From Pedobacter polysacchareus (GTDB lineage: Bacteria; Bacteroidota; Bacteroidia; Sphingobacteriales; Sphingobacteriaceae): a stretch of 64,000 bases of DNA. How positions within the stretch are numbered: the stretch's first letter is position 1; each line of letters opens with the position of its first letter. The notes under the pieces were generated by a model. The model saw only the letters and a list, made by a program, of their open reading frames with translations. It had not been told where the DNA came from and made no database searches. Shown here piece by piece: positions 26,022 through 34,737 of this stretch. The translations under genes and the position numbers were made by a program. Where the stretch lies: the NCBI RefSeq assembly GCF_019802255.1, contig NZ_JAHYSS010000001.1:581333-645332 (forward strand). The letters run 5' to 3'.

Positions 26022-27461
26022 ATGAGAAGAAGATCATTTATTCAAAAAGCAGGCCTCCTTGGGGCAGGATTAGTAGCCAGCGACCTGGTATCCTTTGCAG
26101 CACCTGCTTTTTCTGGACCATCATCAACGTTTCCGACGGTAAGAACTCCCCTTGCTTCGCGCCATTTCAGCAGTAAAGCTGTAGAAAGTGCGATTACGGA
26201 ATTCTCTGCCAAAGTGAAAAACAAAGAAATGGCCTGGTTATTCAATAACTGTTTCCCGAATACTTTAGATACTACCGTAACTTATACGGAAAATGGCGGT
26301 AAACCTGATACCTATGTCATTACCGGAGATATCGATGCCATGTGGCTTCGCGACAGTACTGCGCAGGTTTGGCCATACTTGCCTTTTCTTAAAAAAGATA
26401 AACCTTTGAAAAACCTGGTGAATGGCGTAATCAACCATCAGGTAAAATGTATCCTTAAAGATCCGTATGCGAACGCATTTTATAACGATCCAAATAAAGT
26501 TGGAGAGTGGAAAAATGATGTGACGGATATGAAACCAGGCTTACATGAGCGCAAATGGGAAATCGATTCCCTGTGTTACCCCATTCGTTTAGCCTACCGC
26601 TACTGGAAAGAAACCAATGATACTACTCCATTTGATGCGGATTGGCAATCTTCCGTAAAGCTGACTTTAAAAACCTTCAAAGAGCAGCAGCGTAAAGAAA
26701 ATGACGGCCCCTATACTTTTCAGCGACACACTTCCTGGGCTACAGATGGCGTTCCTATGATGGGATATGGCTATCCTGTGAAGCCAGTAGGACTAATTTG
26801 TTCTACTTTCCGTCCAAGTGATGATGCTACTGTTTACTCTTTCCTGGTACCTTCAAATTTTTTCGCTGTAGTGAGTTTAAAACAAGCTGCGGAGATTTTT
26901 AGAGCAATCAAAGCAGACGAGCAAACAGCGAAAGACCTGGATGCACTGGCGATTGAGGTACAGGATGCTTTGCAGAAATATGCCGTATTTAATCATGAAA
27001 AATATGGTAAAGTATATGCGTTTGAAGTGAATGGTATGGGCAGTTACAACATGATGGACGATGCGAATATTCCAAGTTTATTGGCATTGCCTTACCTGGG
27101 TGCAGTTGCTGCGGATGATCCGATCTACCAGAATACCCGTAAAATGATCCATTCATTGGATGATAACCCGTTTTTCTTTAAAGGAACGGCTGCTGAAGGA
27201 ATCGGTGGTCCGCATATCGGTAAAGACATGATCTGGCCAATGAGTATCATTGCCAGAGGACTGACCAGTTCTGACGATAAAGAGATTAAACTTTGTCTGG
27301 ATATGCTGCAGAAATGCCATGGTGATACTGGTTTTATGCATGAATCTTTCCATAAAAACGATCCTAAGAAATTTACCAGAGCATGGTTTGCCTGGACAAA
27401 TACCATTTTCGGAGAGTTCCTTTGGAAAACATATAAAGAAAGACCGCATTTATTGGCTTAA
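26022..27461 (+). CDS. GH125 exo-alpha-1,6-mannosidase family protein
   Basis: A 479-aa glycoside hydrolase of family 125 (formerly DUF1237), which removes alpha-1,6-linked mannose from non-reducing ends without a metal. Family hallmarks are GDIDAMWLRDSTAQVWPY near residues 103-120, HERKWEIDSLCYP near 175-188, WATDGVPMMGYGYPVKP and a C-terminal HESFHKNDP. The fold is an (alpha/alpha)6 barrel. The N-terminus MRRRSFIQKAGLLGAGL is a Tat-type signal, so the enzyme is probably exported folded. With the GH20 enzyme 187 nt downstream it suggests breakdown of N-glycan-like material. Confidence 0.93.
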   Translation: MRRRSFIQKAGLLGAGLVASDLVSFAAPAFSGPSSTFPTVRTPLASRHFSSKAVESAITEFSAKVKNKEMAWLFNNCFPNTLDTTVTYTENGGKPDTYVITGDIDAMWLRDSTAQVWPYLPFLKKDKPLKNLVNGVINHQVKCILKDPYANAFYNDPNKVGEWKNDVTDMKPGLHERKWEIDSLCYPIRLAYRYWKETNDTTPFDADWQSSVKLTLKTFKEQQRKENDGPYTFQRHTSWATDGVPMMGYGYPVKPVGLICSTFRPSDDATVYSFLVPSNFFAVVSLKQAAEIFRAIKADEQTAKDLDALAIEVQDALQKYAVFNHEKYGKVYAFEVNGMGSYNMMDDANIPSLLALPYLGAVAADDPIYQNTRKMIHSLDDNPFFFKGTAAEGIGGPHIGKDMIWPMSIIARGLTSSDDKEIKLCLDMLQKCHGDTGFMHESFHKNDPKKFTRAWFAWTNTIFGEFLWKTYKERPHLLA

Positions 27462-27478
27462 AGCCTGGTCTTTTAGAC

Positions 27479-27516
27479 AAAACGCCTCCCGAAATCAAAT
27501 TCAGGAGGCGTTTTTT
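27479..27516 (+). terminator. Intrinsic terminator after the GH125 gene
   Basis: An 11-bp stem AAAACGCCTCC/GGAGGCGTTTT with a 14-nt loop, followed by a T-run (TTTTTT from 27511). It lies 18 nt past the stop codon. Confidence 0.85.
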
Positions 27517-27648
27517 GTTTTAAAGTATCGATGCATTTTAAGGATTAGGCCTTAATGTATTTTAAAGCGTTTTAGCCTTGCCAAAATTGCTGAATATTTT
27601 GCAACTATCACTCAACAAAGCCGCTCCTTAATTCCTTTTCTTAAGGAA

Positions 27649-29973
27649 ATGAAAGCTTTGTTAAAAACTACCTTTTTTCTTTCTCTTTTCTGCTTCAGTT
27701 TCAATGGATATGCCCAACAGGAACTAGAAAAACCTAGTATCATTCCACAGCCGGTCAGCCTGCGCTTACTGAATGATCATTTCCTGATCAATAATGAAAC
27801 TGTGCTGGAGCTGGCAGGAGATCAAAAAGAACTGAAACCTGCTGCTGATTTTTTCATCAGTTATATCAAAGGAATTTCTGACTATACTTTAGCCATTAAA
27901 AAGGCAAAGACCAACGTCATCACCTTAAAAAAGGTTAATAATCCATTACTTGGTGAAGAGGGTTATACCCTGCTGGTCAACAAAGATGGGATTCAGATTG
28001 CTGCTAATGGACGGGCGGGAATCGTTTATGGGATGCAAAGCATCTTTCAGACTCTGCCACAAATACAAACGAATGCGGCACTGCAAATTCCAGGAATGGA
28101 AATCACCGATTATCCACGTTTTAAATGGCGCGGAATGCACCTGGACGTGGCCCGTCATTTTTTCTCGCCAGATATGGTCAAGGAATACATCGATTTGATG
28201 GCTTCCTATAAAATCAATACTTTTCACTGGCACCTGGTAGACGATCAGGGCTGGCGGATTGAAATCAAGAAATACCCGGCATTAACTGATGTTGGGGCCT
28301 GGCGTGTAGACCAGAATAAGCGTGTTTGGAGCAGCAGGCCATTGGCAAAACCAGGCGAACCTGCTACTTACGGTGGCTATTATACCCAGAAACAGATCAA
28401 AGAGATCATTGAATATGCGGCCATCAGAAATGTAACCATTGTGCCGGAAATAGAGATGCCAGGGCATGTAGCCTCTGCAATTGCCGCTTATCCGCAGTTG
28501 AGCTGCAGTCAGCATCCGCAATTGCCTTTAACCGGGGGCGATTACGGCCCTGTTGCCGCCAACTATTGTGCAGGTAACGAAGAGGTATACACCTTTTTAG
28601 AAGATGTGCTGACCGAAGTTTTGGCGCTATTTCCTTCAAAATACATCCATATCGGTGGAGATGAAGTCAACAAAACAGCCTGGAAAAATTGCCCTAAATG
28701 TCAGGCAAGAATGAAAACTTCAGGATTAAAAGATGAGCATGAGTTGCAGAGCTATTTCATCACCAGAATGGAGAAATTCCTGATCAGTAAACAGCGTCGC
28801 ATGATCGGTTGGGATGAAATCCTGGAAGGTGGATTGGCACCGGAAGCCACGGTAATGAGCTGGAGGGGGGAAGCTGGTGGAATTGAAGCAGCAAAAATGA
28901 AACACCAGGTGATCATGACGCCAAGTAATCCTGTTTATTTCGACCAATATCAGGCAGGTCCTGAAGGGGAACCGATGGCAATAGGCGGGTTTAATTCACT
29001 GAAGGAAGTTTATCATTATGAGCCTGTTCCGGAAGAAATGACTGCGGAAGATGCCAAATACTTATTGGGTGCACAGGCCAATGTATGGACAGAATATATT
29101 GTGACCAAATCACACCTGGAATATATGGTATTGCCAAGAATGCTGGCATTGGGAGAAGTATTATGGTCGCCGGCAGCCAGGAAAAACTGGGTCGATTTCT
29201 CTGATCGATTGAAGTATCATTTTAACGGCTTTGATCAGAAAGGATATCATTATTCACCAGGGAACTATACCGTAGCGATTAAACCGTTGATTAATCAGGG
29301 TAAATTGTCTGCAGAGTTGCTAGTGGAAGCCACAAAAGGTGATATTTTCTATACCCTGAATGGCGATCAGCCGAGTACTGCAAGCTTGAAATATACCGGG
29401 CCAATCAGCATTGACAGTACTGCTACATTAAAAGCGATATATGCTTTGGATGGCGCATTAATGGGTTTGGTACCTGCAAAACAGTCTTTCGTCTTCGATC
29501 TGGCGACAGCAAAAAAGGTAAATTATGTTAACCCACAGGCTAAAATATACAGTGCGGACGGGCCAAATTCCCTGACGGATGGCATCCGTGGAACCACCAG
29601 CTTACAGCAGTACTGGCATGGTTTCAATGGCAAAGATTTAATCGCTACCATAGATCTTGGCCAGCAAAGCACTATTGGAACCGCCACATTGGGCTGCTTA
29701 CAGAATTATGATGAATGGGTGATTTTGCCGCAATGGGTCAAATTTGAAGCTTCTGCGGATGGTGTAAATTTCAAAGAACTGAAAACGGTAAATCATACGG
29801 TTCCCGTAGATGAGAAATATACTTTACTCCATGATTTTAAGGCGGTTTTTAAGCCAGTAACCGCCCGTTATGTAAGGGTAACGGCCAAAGTCTTGGATGC
29901 ACTTCCGAAAGGGCATAGTGGCGCCGGGCTCCCTGCATGGATATTTGCTGATGAAATTATACTGACTAAATAA
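27649..29973 (+). CDS. GH20 beta-N-acetylhexosaminidase
   Basis: A 774-aa secreted exo-beta-N-acetylhexosaminidase that releases terminal GlcNAc or GalNAc. Signal peptide at about 1-22 (ending NGYAQQ). The GH20b domain (about 30-155) is followed by the GH20 barrel with FHWHLVDDQGWRIE and the catalytic pair D338-E339 in HIGGDE. Trp residues in MSWRGE and the NVWTEYI motif are those of the substrate pocket. After residue 550 come a chitobiase/hexosaminidase C-terminal (Fn3-like) domain and an F5/8 type C (discoidin-like) carbohydrate-binding domain ending at the C-terminus. It lies within the glycan region with GH125. Confidence 0.95.
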   Translation: MKALLKTTFFLSLFCFSFNGYAQQELEKPSIIPQPVSLRLLNDHFLINNETVLELAGDQKELKPAADFFISYIKGISDYTLAIKKAKTNVITLKKVNNPLLGEEGYTLLVNKDGIQIAANGRAGIVYGMQSIFQTLPQIQTNAALQIPGMEITDYPRFKWRGMHLDVARHFFSPDMVKEYIDLMASYKINTFHWHLVDDQGWRIEIKKYPALTDVGAWRVDQNKRVWSSRPLAKPGEPATYGGYYTQKQIKEIIEYAAIRNVTIVPEIEMPGHVASAIAAYPQLSCSQHPQLPLTGGDYGPVAANYCAGNEEVYTFLEDVLTEVLALFPSKYIHIGGDEVNKTAWKNCPKCQARMKTSGLKDEHELQSYFITRMEKFLISKQRRMIGWDEILEGGLAPEATVMSWRGEAGGIEAAKMKHQVIMTPSNPVYFDQYQAGPEGEPMAIGGFNSLKEVYHYEPVPEEMTAEDAKYLLGAQANVWTEYIVTKSHLEYMVLPRMLALGEVLWSPAARKNWVDFSDRLKYHFNGFDQKGYHYSPGNYTVAIKPLINQGKLSAELLVEATKGDIFYTLNGDQPSTASLKYTGPISIDSTATLKAIYALDGALMGLVPAKQSFVFDLATAKKVNYVNPQAKIYSADGPNSLTDGIRGTTSLQQYWHGFNGKDLIATIDLGQQSTIGTATLGCLQNYDEWVILPQWVKFEASADGVNFKELKTVNHTVPVDEKYTLLHDFKAVFKPVTARYVRVTAKVLDALPKGHSGAGLPAWIFADEIILTK

Positions 29974-30020
29974 CCACATTTTTGAGTGTTTTTGCCATAT
30001 GCATCTTTAGTTGTAAATGT

Positions 30021-30028
30021 TATATTTG
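30021..30028 (+). promoter_or_regulatory. -7 element upstream of the first hybrid kinase
   Basis: TATATTTG matches TAnnTTTG and lies 51 nt before the ATG at 30080. The nearest TTTG upstream (29991-29994) is 26 nt away, slightly beyond usual spacing. Confidence 0.4.
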
Positions 30029-30079
30029 TTTTAGTGCCATAGCACTGCTTGAATTTTCGCTTATAGATTGATCATCCCC

Positions 30080-33000
30080 ATGAAAAAACCCAGTCTACCA
30101 ATTGATGAAAAGGAACGATTGCTGGCCTTAAAACGCTACCAGATCCTGGATTCTCCTGCAGAAACAGCGTTTGACAGAATTACAGAGCTGGCCTCTTTAA
30201 TTTGTGATGCTCCGGTTTCGCTCATTGCGTTACTGGATGAGGATCGGCAATGGTTTAAGTCTAAAAAGGGGATTTCTGAATCAGAAACAACTAAGGAGAT
30301 CGCTTTTTGCCAATATACTATTCTTTCCGAAGCCATCTTTGAGATAGAAGATGCAAGAAAAGATGATCGCTTTAAAGACAGCATACTGGTGACTGGGGCG
30401 CCAAATATCAGATTTTATGCCGGGCACCCGCTGGTAGATCCGAATGGGTATGCGATCGGCTCCCTGTGTGTATTGGGGCCTGAGCCAAAGGTGCTCAATG
30501 ATGCACAAAGGAAAGCCTTAACGCTGCTGTCTAAACAAGCGATGGAGCTGATTGTAAACCGCAGGGAAAAAGCAGAACATCAGTATTTTGACCAGTTATA
30601 TGAATTGTCAAATGACCTGATTTGTATTGCCGGTCTGGATGGTTATTTTAAAAAGATCAATCCGGCTTTTGAAAGAATGCTAGGTTGGACACCTTCACAA
30701 TTAATGGCACATAGCTTTTTAAGCCTCGTTCATCCGGACGACTTGATCAGTAGCTTTGGACAAATGGAGCAGCTCAGTGCCGGATTCAATACCACCAATT
30801 TCGTCTGTCGTTTCTTAACGGCTGGCGGAGATTATAAAGTGCTGCAATGGACGGCAACGCCGGAACCCGGAACAGATCACGTATTTGCGATTGCCAGAGA
30901 CATCAGTGTCGAAAATGAACGTGATGAGAAGATCCGGCTGAGTGAAAATAACATGCGTTCTTTCTTTGAGAATTCTCAGGGATTGATGTGTACACACGAT
31001 ATGAAGGGTGTTTTAATGTCTGTCAATATCGCTGGGGCATCACTCTTGGGTTATAAGCCATCTGCACTTTATGGGAAGACTTTATTCGAACTTGCCCCTC
31101 CAAAACATCGGGCTTATATTGAGCAATACCTGCTGGAGATGACAGCGCATGGGAAATCATCGGGATTGATGACCATCCTGCACAAAAATAGTTCTTCAAG
31201 GGTCTTGTTTTATAACAATGTGGTGGAACATGACCTTTCCGGACAAAAATATGTAATTGTGAATGCGATTGATGTGACAGAAAAACACCTGCTGGAAAGA
31301 GAGTTGGAGAGGACCACGAAAATGCTGGAACAAACCAATGAAGTGGCGCAGATTGGCGGATGGGATTTTGACCTGATTCATCAGAAATTAAGCTGGACAG
31401 CCATTACCAGGCAGATTCATGAGGTGTCAATAAATTATGAGCCTACTTTAAAAAAAGCACTGCTGTTTTATAAAGCTGGTGAAAATCGACATAAAATGGC
31501 GCTGGCTGTACAAACCGCTATAGAAACAGGGGAGGCCTGGGACTTGGAATTGCTGCTTCAGACTAAAAAAGGAAGGGAAATCTGGGTTCGCGTATTGGGT
31601 CATACCGATTTTGAAGGTGGGCTTTGTAAGCGGCTTTATGGAACATTCCAGAATATTGATGAAAAGAAACGCGCGGAGATTGCCTTGTCTGAGGAAAAGG
31701 CGAGGCTTTCCGCTTTTGTGACCCATGCTCCCGCTGCGGTAGCGATGTTAGATAGCAAACTTTGTTATATCGCCGCGAGTAACCGGTGGCTGGAAGAGTA
31801 TCAATTGCAGGGAACGGACTTGTATGGGCAATCTCATTATCGAGTGCTGCCAGGGATGAGCCAGCATTGGAAAGACATTCACCAGCGTTGTCTGCAGGGA
31901 GAAGTCATTAAGAAAGAAGTCGATATCTGGCGGCCGGAAGGCTGGGATCATGACCAGTATCTCCGTTGGGAGCTTCGGCCATGGTATCAGTTTGATGGGA
32001 AGATTGGCGGTATTATGATTTTTAGTCAGGACATTACCGAAAGCAGCAGACAAGGACTGGAGCTCAACAAGGCTAAGGAACAGGCAGAACATGCCAGTCT
32101 GGCGAAGTCTGAGTTTTTAGCAAATATGAGCCATGAAATCCGTACGCCACTCAATGGGGTCATTGGATTTACAGACCTGGTCTTAAAAACGGAACTCAGC
32201 CCAAGTCAGGAGCAATACCTGAATATTATCAATGAATCGGCCAATGCCTTATTGGGTATCATCAATGACATTCTCGACTTCTCGAAGATTGAATCGGGAA
32301 AACTGGAACTGGAAATTGAAAAGTGCGACCTATATGAACTAGGGAATCAGGCTTTAGATATTAATTCTTATCAGGCACAGCGTAAGGCTTTAGAAATTAA
32401 ACTGAACATTGCTGAAACACTGCCCAGGTTTATATGGACAGATTCCGTACGGCTCCGACAAGTATTGATCAACCTCCTCAGTAATGCGGTTAAATTCACG
32501 GAAACGGGGGAAATAGAACTTCTGATCTTACCGCTCTCCCCAATTGTAAACCATAGAATGGACATCCGTTTCCAGGTAAAAGATACCGGAATTGGCATCA
32601 AATCGGATAAACAGGGAAAAGTATTTGAGGCCTTCTCACAGGAAGATGGTTCTACCACCAAAAGGTATGGAGGAACCGGCCTGGGACTCAGTATTTCAAA
32701 TCAGCTTTTAGGCCTGATGAACAGTAAACTGGAGTTGATCAGCAGTCCAGGGTTGGGCAGTACTTTCTTTTTTGATATCCAGCTTCAGGTAGAACATGGC
32801 GGCACAGAAGACTGGAATACTGTTGATGCCCTGACGAAGAAATCAGTGCAGAAAGATCATTTAAGGACAGGTATGGCGAGGAGCTTGCGCCCTGTAAAAG
32901 TATTAATTGCAGAAGATAACCTGATCAATATGCTGCTGGCCAAGACCATTGTGAAAAGGATTGCACCCATGGCACAGATTCAGGAAGCAGCAAACGGATT

Positions 33001-33259
33001 AGAGTGTTTAGCGCATTGTAAAGCAGAATTACCTGATTTGATTTTGATGGATGTACAGATGCCGGAAATGAATGGTTATGAGGCTACACAGCACATCAGG
33101 AATGAAATGGAGTTGGTTCATGTACCAATTATTGCCTTAACTGCTGGAAATGTGAAAGGAGAAAAGGAAAAGTGTATCCTTTCCGGAATGAACGACTTTC
33201 TCTCCAAACCGGTTCTGGAAGATGAAATTGCCCAGGTATTCAAAAAATGGCTGAAATAA
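30080..33259 (+). CDS. Cytosolic GAF-PAS hybrid sensor histidine kinase with receiver domain
   Basis: A hybrid two-component kinase of 1059 aa from the ATG at 30080; the in-frame TTG four codons earlier was not used. No membrane segment is visible, so it should sense a cytoplasmic signal. Domain order is GAF (about 10-165), four PAS domains (about 175-290, 295-410, 420-535, 540-660), HisKA with the phospho-accepting His near 684 in [10 protein letters not shown], HATPase with [16 protein letters not shown] and GGTGLGLSI, and a C-terminal receiver with Asp near 990 in [11 protein letters not shown]. The GAF domain is closely related to that of the second kinase at 45035. The output partner is not encoded nearby. 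It sits between the GH20 gene and the SusC/D pair. Confidence 0.92.
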   Translation: MKKPSLPIDEKERLLALKRYQILDSPAETAFDRITELASLICDAPVSLIALLDEDRQWFKSKKGISESETTKEIAFCQYTILSEAIFEIEDARKDDRFKDSILVTGAPNIRFYAGHPLVDPNGYAIGSLCVLGPEPKVLNDAQRKALTLLSKQAMELIVNRREKAEHQYFDQLYELSNDLICIAGLDGYFKKINPAFERMLGWTPSQLMAHSFLSLVHPDDLISSFGQMEQLSAGFNTTNFVCRFLTAGGDYKVLQWTATPEPGTDHVFAIARDISVENERDEKIRLSENNMRSFFENSQGLMCTHDMKGVLMSVNIAGASLLGYKPSALYGKTLFELAPPKHRAYIEQYLLEMTAHGKSSGLMTILHKNSSSRVLFYNNVVEHDLSGQKYVIVNAIDVTEKHLLERELERTTKMLEQTNEVAQIGGWDFDLIHQKLSWTAITRQIHEVSINYEPTLKKALLFYKAGENRHKMALAVQTAIETGEAWDLELLLQTKKGREIWVRVLGHTDFEGGLCKRLYGTFQNIDEKKRAEIALSEEKARLSAFVTHAPAAVAMLDSKLCYIAASNRWLEEYQLQGTDLYGQSHYRVLPGMSQHWKDIHQRCLQGEVIKKEVDIWRPEGWDHDQYLRWELRPWYQFDGKIGGIMIFSQDITESSRQGLELNKAKEQAEHASLAKSEFLANMSHEIRTPLNGVIGFTDLVLKTELSPSQEQYLNIINESANALLGIINDILDFSKIESGKLELEIEKCDLYELGNQALDINSYQAQRKALEIKLNIAETLPRFIWTDSVRLRQVLINLLSNAVKFTETGEIELLILPLSPIVNHRMDIRFQVKDTGIGIKSDKQGKVFEAFSQEDGSTTKRYGGTGLGLSISNQLLGLMNSKLELISSPGLGSTFFFDIQLQVEHGGTEDWNTVDALTKKSVQKDHLRTGMARSLRPVKVLIAEDNLINMLLAKTIVKRIAPMAQIQEAANGLECLAHCKAELPDLILMDVQMPEMNGYEATQHIRNEMELVHVPIIALTAGNVKGEKEKCILSGMNDFLSKPVLEDEIAQVFKKWLK

Positions 33260-33263
33260 GGAA

Positions 33264-33303
33264 GGCGGTTTAAGCAAGATGAATACACCTTGTTTAAACC
33301 GCC
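33264..33303. terminator. Bidirectional terminator between convergent genes
   Basis: A 15-bp stem (33264-33278 with 33289-33303) with one G-T wobble and a 10-nt loop. It lies between the plus-strand kinase and the minus-strand barrel protein and probably ends both transcripts, though neither side has a long T-run. Confidence 0.65.
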
Positions 33304-33337
33304 TCCGGTATAAAAACTGATCAGATCAGCGTTTTAT

Positions 33338-34042
33338 TTAGAATGCAAAACCTACACGTAGACCAGTGATTACACTTGGGCTGATCGTGTTAGTGCTTCC
33401 AGCTGAATCAAATTTAGTAGTAGTGGTAGTGTTACCAATTCTAGTTGTAGTTTCTGATTTACCTTGTTTTTCGTAAGCGAAACCTAGACCTGCTTCAACA
33501 CCTAAGAATAAGCGTTTTGCGATGTAGTAATCCGCACCAATCACACCACGAAGGCCGATAGAAGTATAGCTAGGCGCTTTAGCGTCGATGAAAGTATCGT
33601 TAGCGTAAACACCAGATGCTGGGTTACCAGCAAGGATAGCGTTTTCAGTTTTAATTTTTGAAGTTCCTGTACCGAAAAGAAGGTCAGCACCTACATAAGG
33701 AGATAAACGTGCAGTACCTGCAAAGTGTTTCTCCACACCTAAGTTGATCAATACTTTAGTAGCAGATTCAGTGATGGTACCTTTGCTGCTGTTTGGACCG
33801 AAAACATTGGTTTTATCGTTTGTAGACTCTACGTTGAAACCTAAACGGAAAGCGATATCTTCTTTCTGGAAATAACGGAAACGTAACATTCCAGCGCCAT
33901 CGTTCAGTTTGAAGTTAGTTCTGTTTACACCACCAGTTAAACCAAACTCAGTAGTAACGTCACCTGCAACAGGTTTAAGATCTTGTGCTTGTGCTGCAGC
34001 TCCGAAAAGTGCAATGCCTGCGATAAGTAATCCTTTTTTCAT
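33338..34042 (-). CDS. Outer-membrane beta-barrel protein (OmpW/OmpA-N-like, unknown role)
   Basis: A 234-aa protein with a signal peptide (MKKGLLIAGIALFGAAAQAQ) and an 8-stranded-type porin pattern, with alternating strands such as FGLTGGVNRTNFKLN, LRFRYFQ, VEKHFAGTARLSPYVGAD and GLEAGLGFAY-like segments. It ends GLRVGFAF, where the terminal Phe is typical for barrel assembly. No enzymatic motif is visible. Its codon composition looks like that of a highly expressed gene. It is transcribed alone from a good promoter and convergent with the kinase gene. Confidence 0.82.
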   Translation of the reverse strand: MKKGLLIAGIALFGAAAQAQDLKPVAGDVTTEFGLTGGVNRTNFKLNDGAGMLRFRYFQKEDIAFRLGFNVESTNDKTNVFGPNSSKGTITESATKVLINLGVEKHFAGTARLSPYVGADLLFGTGTSKIKTENAILAGNPASGVYANDTFIDAKAPSYTSIGLRGVIGADYYIAKRLFLGVEAGLGFAYEKQGKSETTTRIGNTTTTTKFDSAGSTNTISPSVITGLRVGFAF

Positions 34043-34093
34043 AATGTGTCTTTGTTGTTAAATAGATGTTAATTAACTAAAAAATTAAGGGGG

Positions 34094-34126
34094 CAAAAGT
34101 AGGCTTAATAGAATAATTATTGTCAA
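34094..34126 (-). promoter_or_regulatory. Promoter of the outer-membrane barrel gene
   Basis: CAAAAGTA at 34094-34101 (TACTTTTG on the minus strand) and CAA at 34124-34126 (TTG) are 22 nt apart. The start site should be near 34087, giving a leader of about 45 nt before the ATG ending at 34042. Confidence 0.65.
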
Positions 34127-34433
34127 TTTAGTGTCATTAGAGCGCGCCAGGCAGGTAACTGTCTGAAAGTCTGCTTGCTATTTTTACAAAAAACATCCAT
34201 GATGTAGCTTTGAACATCTGACCAATTAATTTAATACGTCAGTATTTAATAGGGGAATAACTTTCAGGGACATAGGAATTTATTTCTTGCAAATTAGGTG
34301 TTCAAACGTAGTTTTTTAATTTTCAAGCCGCACAATAATCCTTGGGTGATGAGCGTTGTCGGAATATTTTATTAAGAAAATGAAAAAGAAATGCAACGTT
34401 TTCAAAACACTCCCAAATCCCATTTCAAGGGTG

Positions 34434-34652
34434 ACACAACCGTTTGCGCGGAAGGAGCTAATTGGTTTTAACTGATTATCGTTTAGGTAAAATGATTATA
34501 TCGGTATTCTAATCGGCAGGTTATTTCTTAGTGTACGCTAAGTGCTAGTAACTAAATAGTTAGCTATATAAGCTGGAAACGCAGTTTTTATGATTATAGG
34601 AATAAGTGGTGCTAATTTCTTTATACGGGATCATTCAACACAACCGTTTGCG
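34434..34652. repeat. Two 15-bp direct repeats resembling LacI-type operators
   Basis: ACACAACCGTTTGCG occurs at 34434-34448 and 34638-34652, 204 bp apart. The core CAACCGTTTGCG differs by one base from the site at 22105 upstream of the DUF2264 gene. Paired operators at this distance would suit DNA looping by a LacI-family repressor upstream of susC; that is an inference. Confidence 0.5.
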
Positions 34653-34665
34653 TAGACCAAAGGCC

Positions 34666-34681
34666 TTTAAAGTACTTTAAA
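34666..34681. promoter_or_regulatory. 16-bp perfect palindrome upstream of susC
   Basis: TTTAAAGT/ACTTTAAA, centred 64 nt before the susC ATG and 13 nt after the second LacI-like repeat. An overlapping AAAGGCCTTT palindrome is at 34659-34668. Confidence 0.4.
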
Positions 34682-34737
34682 TCGTGATTACTATACGTAA
34701 CATTGAGTTAATTTTTCTTTAACAACCAAATTCTACA

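Larger units (their letters stand above)
34043..34737. other. Long regulatory spacer upstream of susC
   Basis: 695 bp without a credible gene. It holds the minus-strand promoter of the barrel gene at its left end, two copies of ACACAACCGTTTGCG (34434-34448, 34638-34652), an imperfect repeat TAACTA-AA-TAGTTA near 34551, and a 16-bp perfect palindrome at 34666-34681. No riboswitch or small RNA was recognised. A lone TAGCTTTG on the plus strand at 34205-34212 is too far from susC to assign. Confidence 0.6.

Noticed and set aside
34043-34737. Riboswitch or small RNA upstream of susC
   Set aside because: No known aptamer core or terminator-antiterminator pair was recognised; only operator-like repeats and a palindrome are supported.
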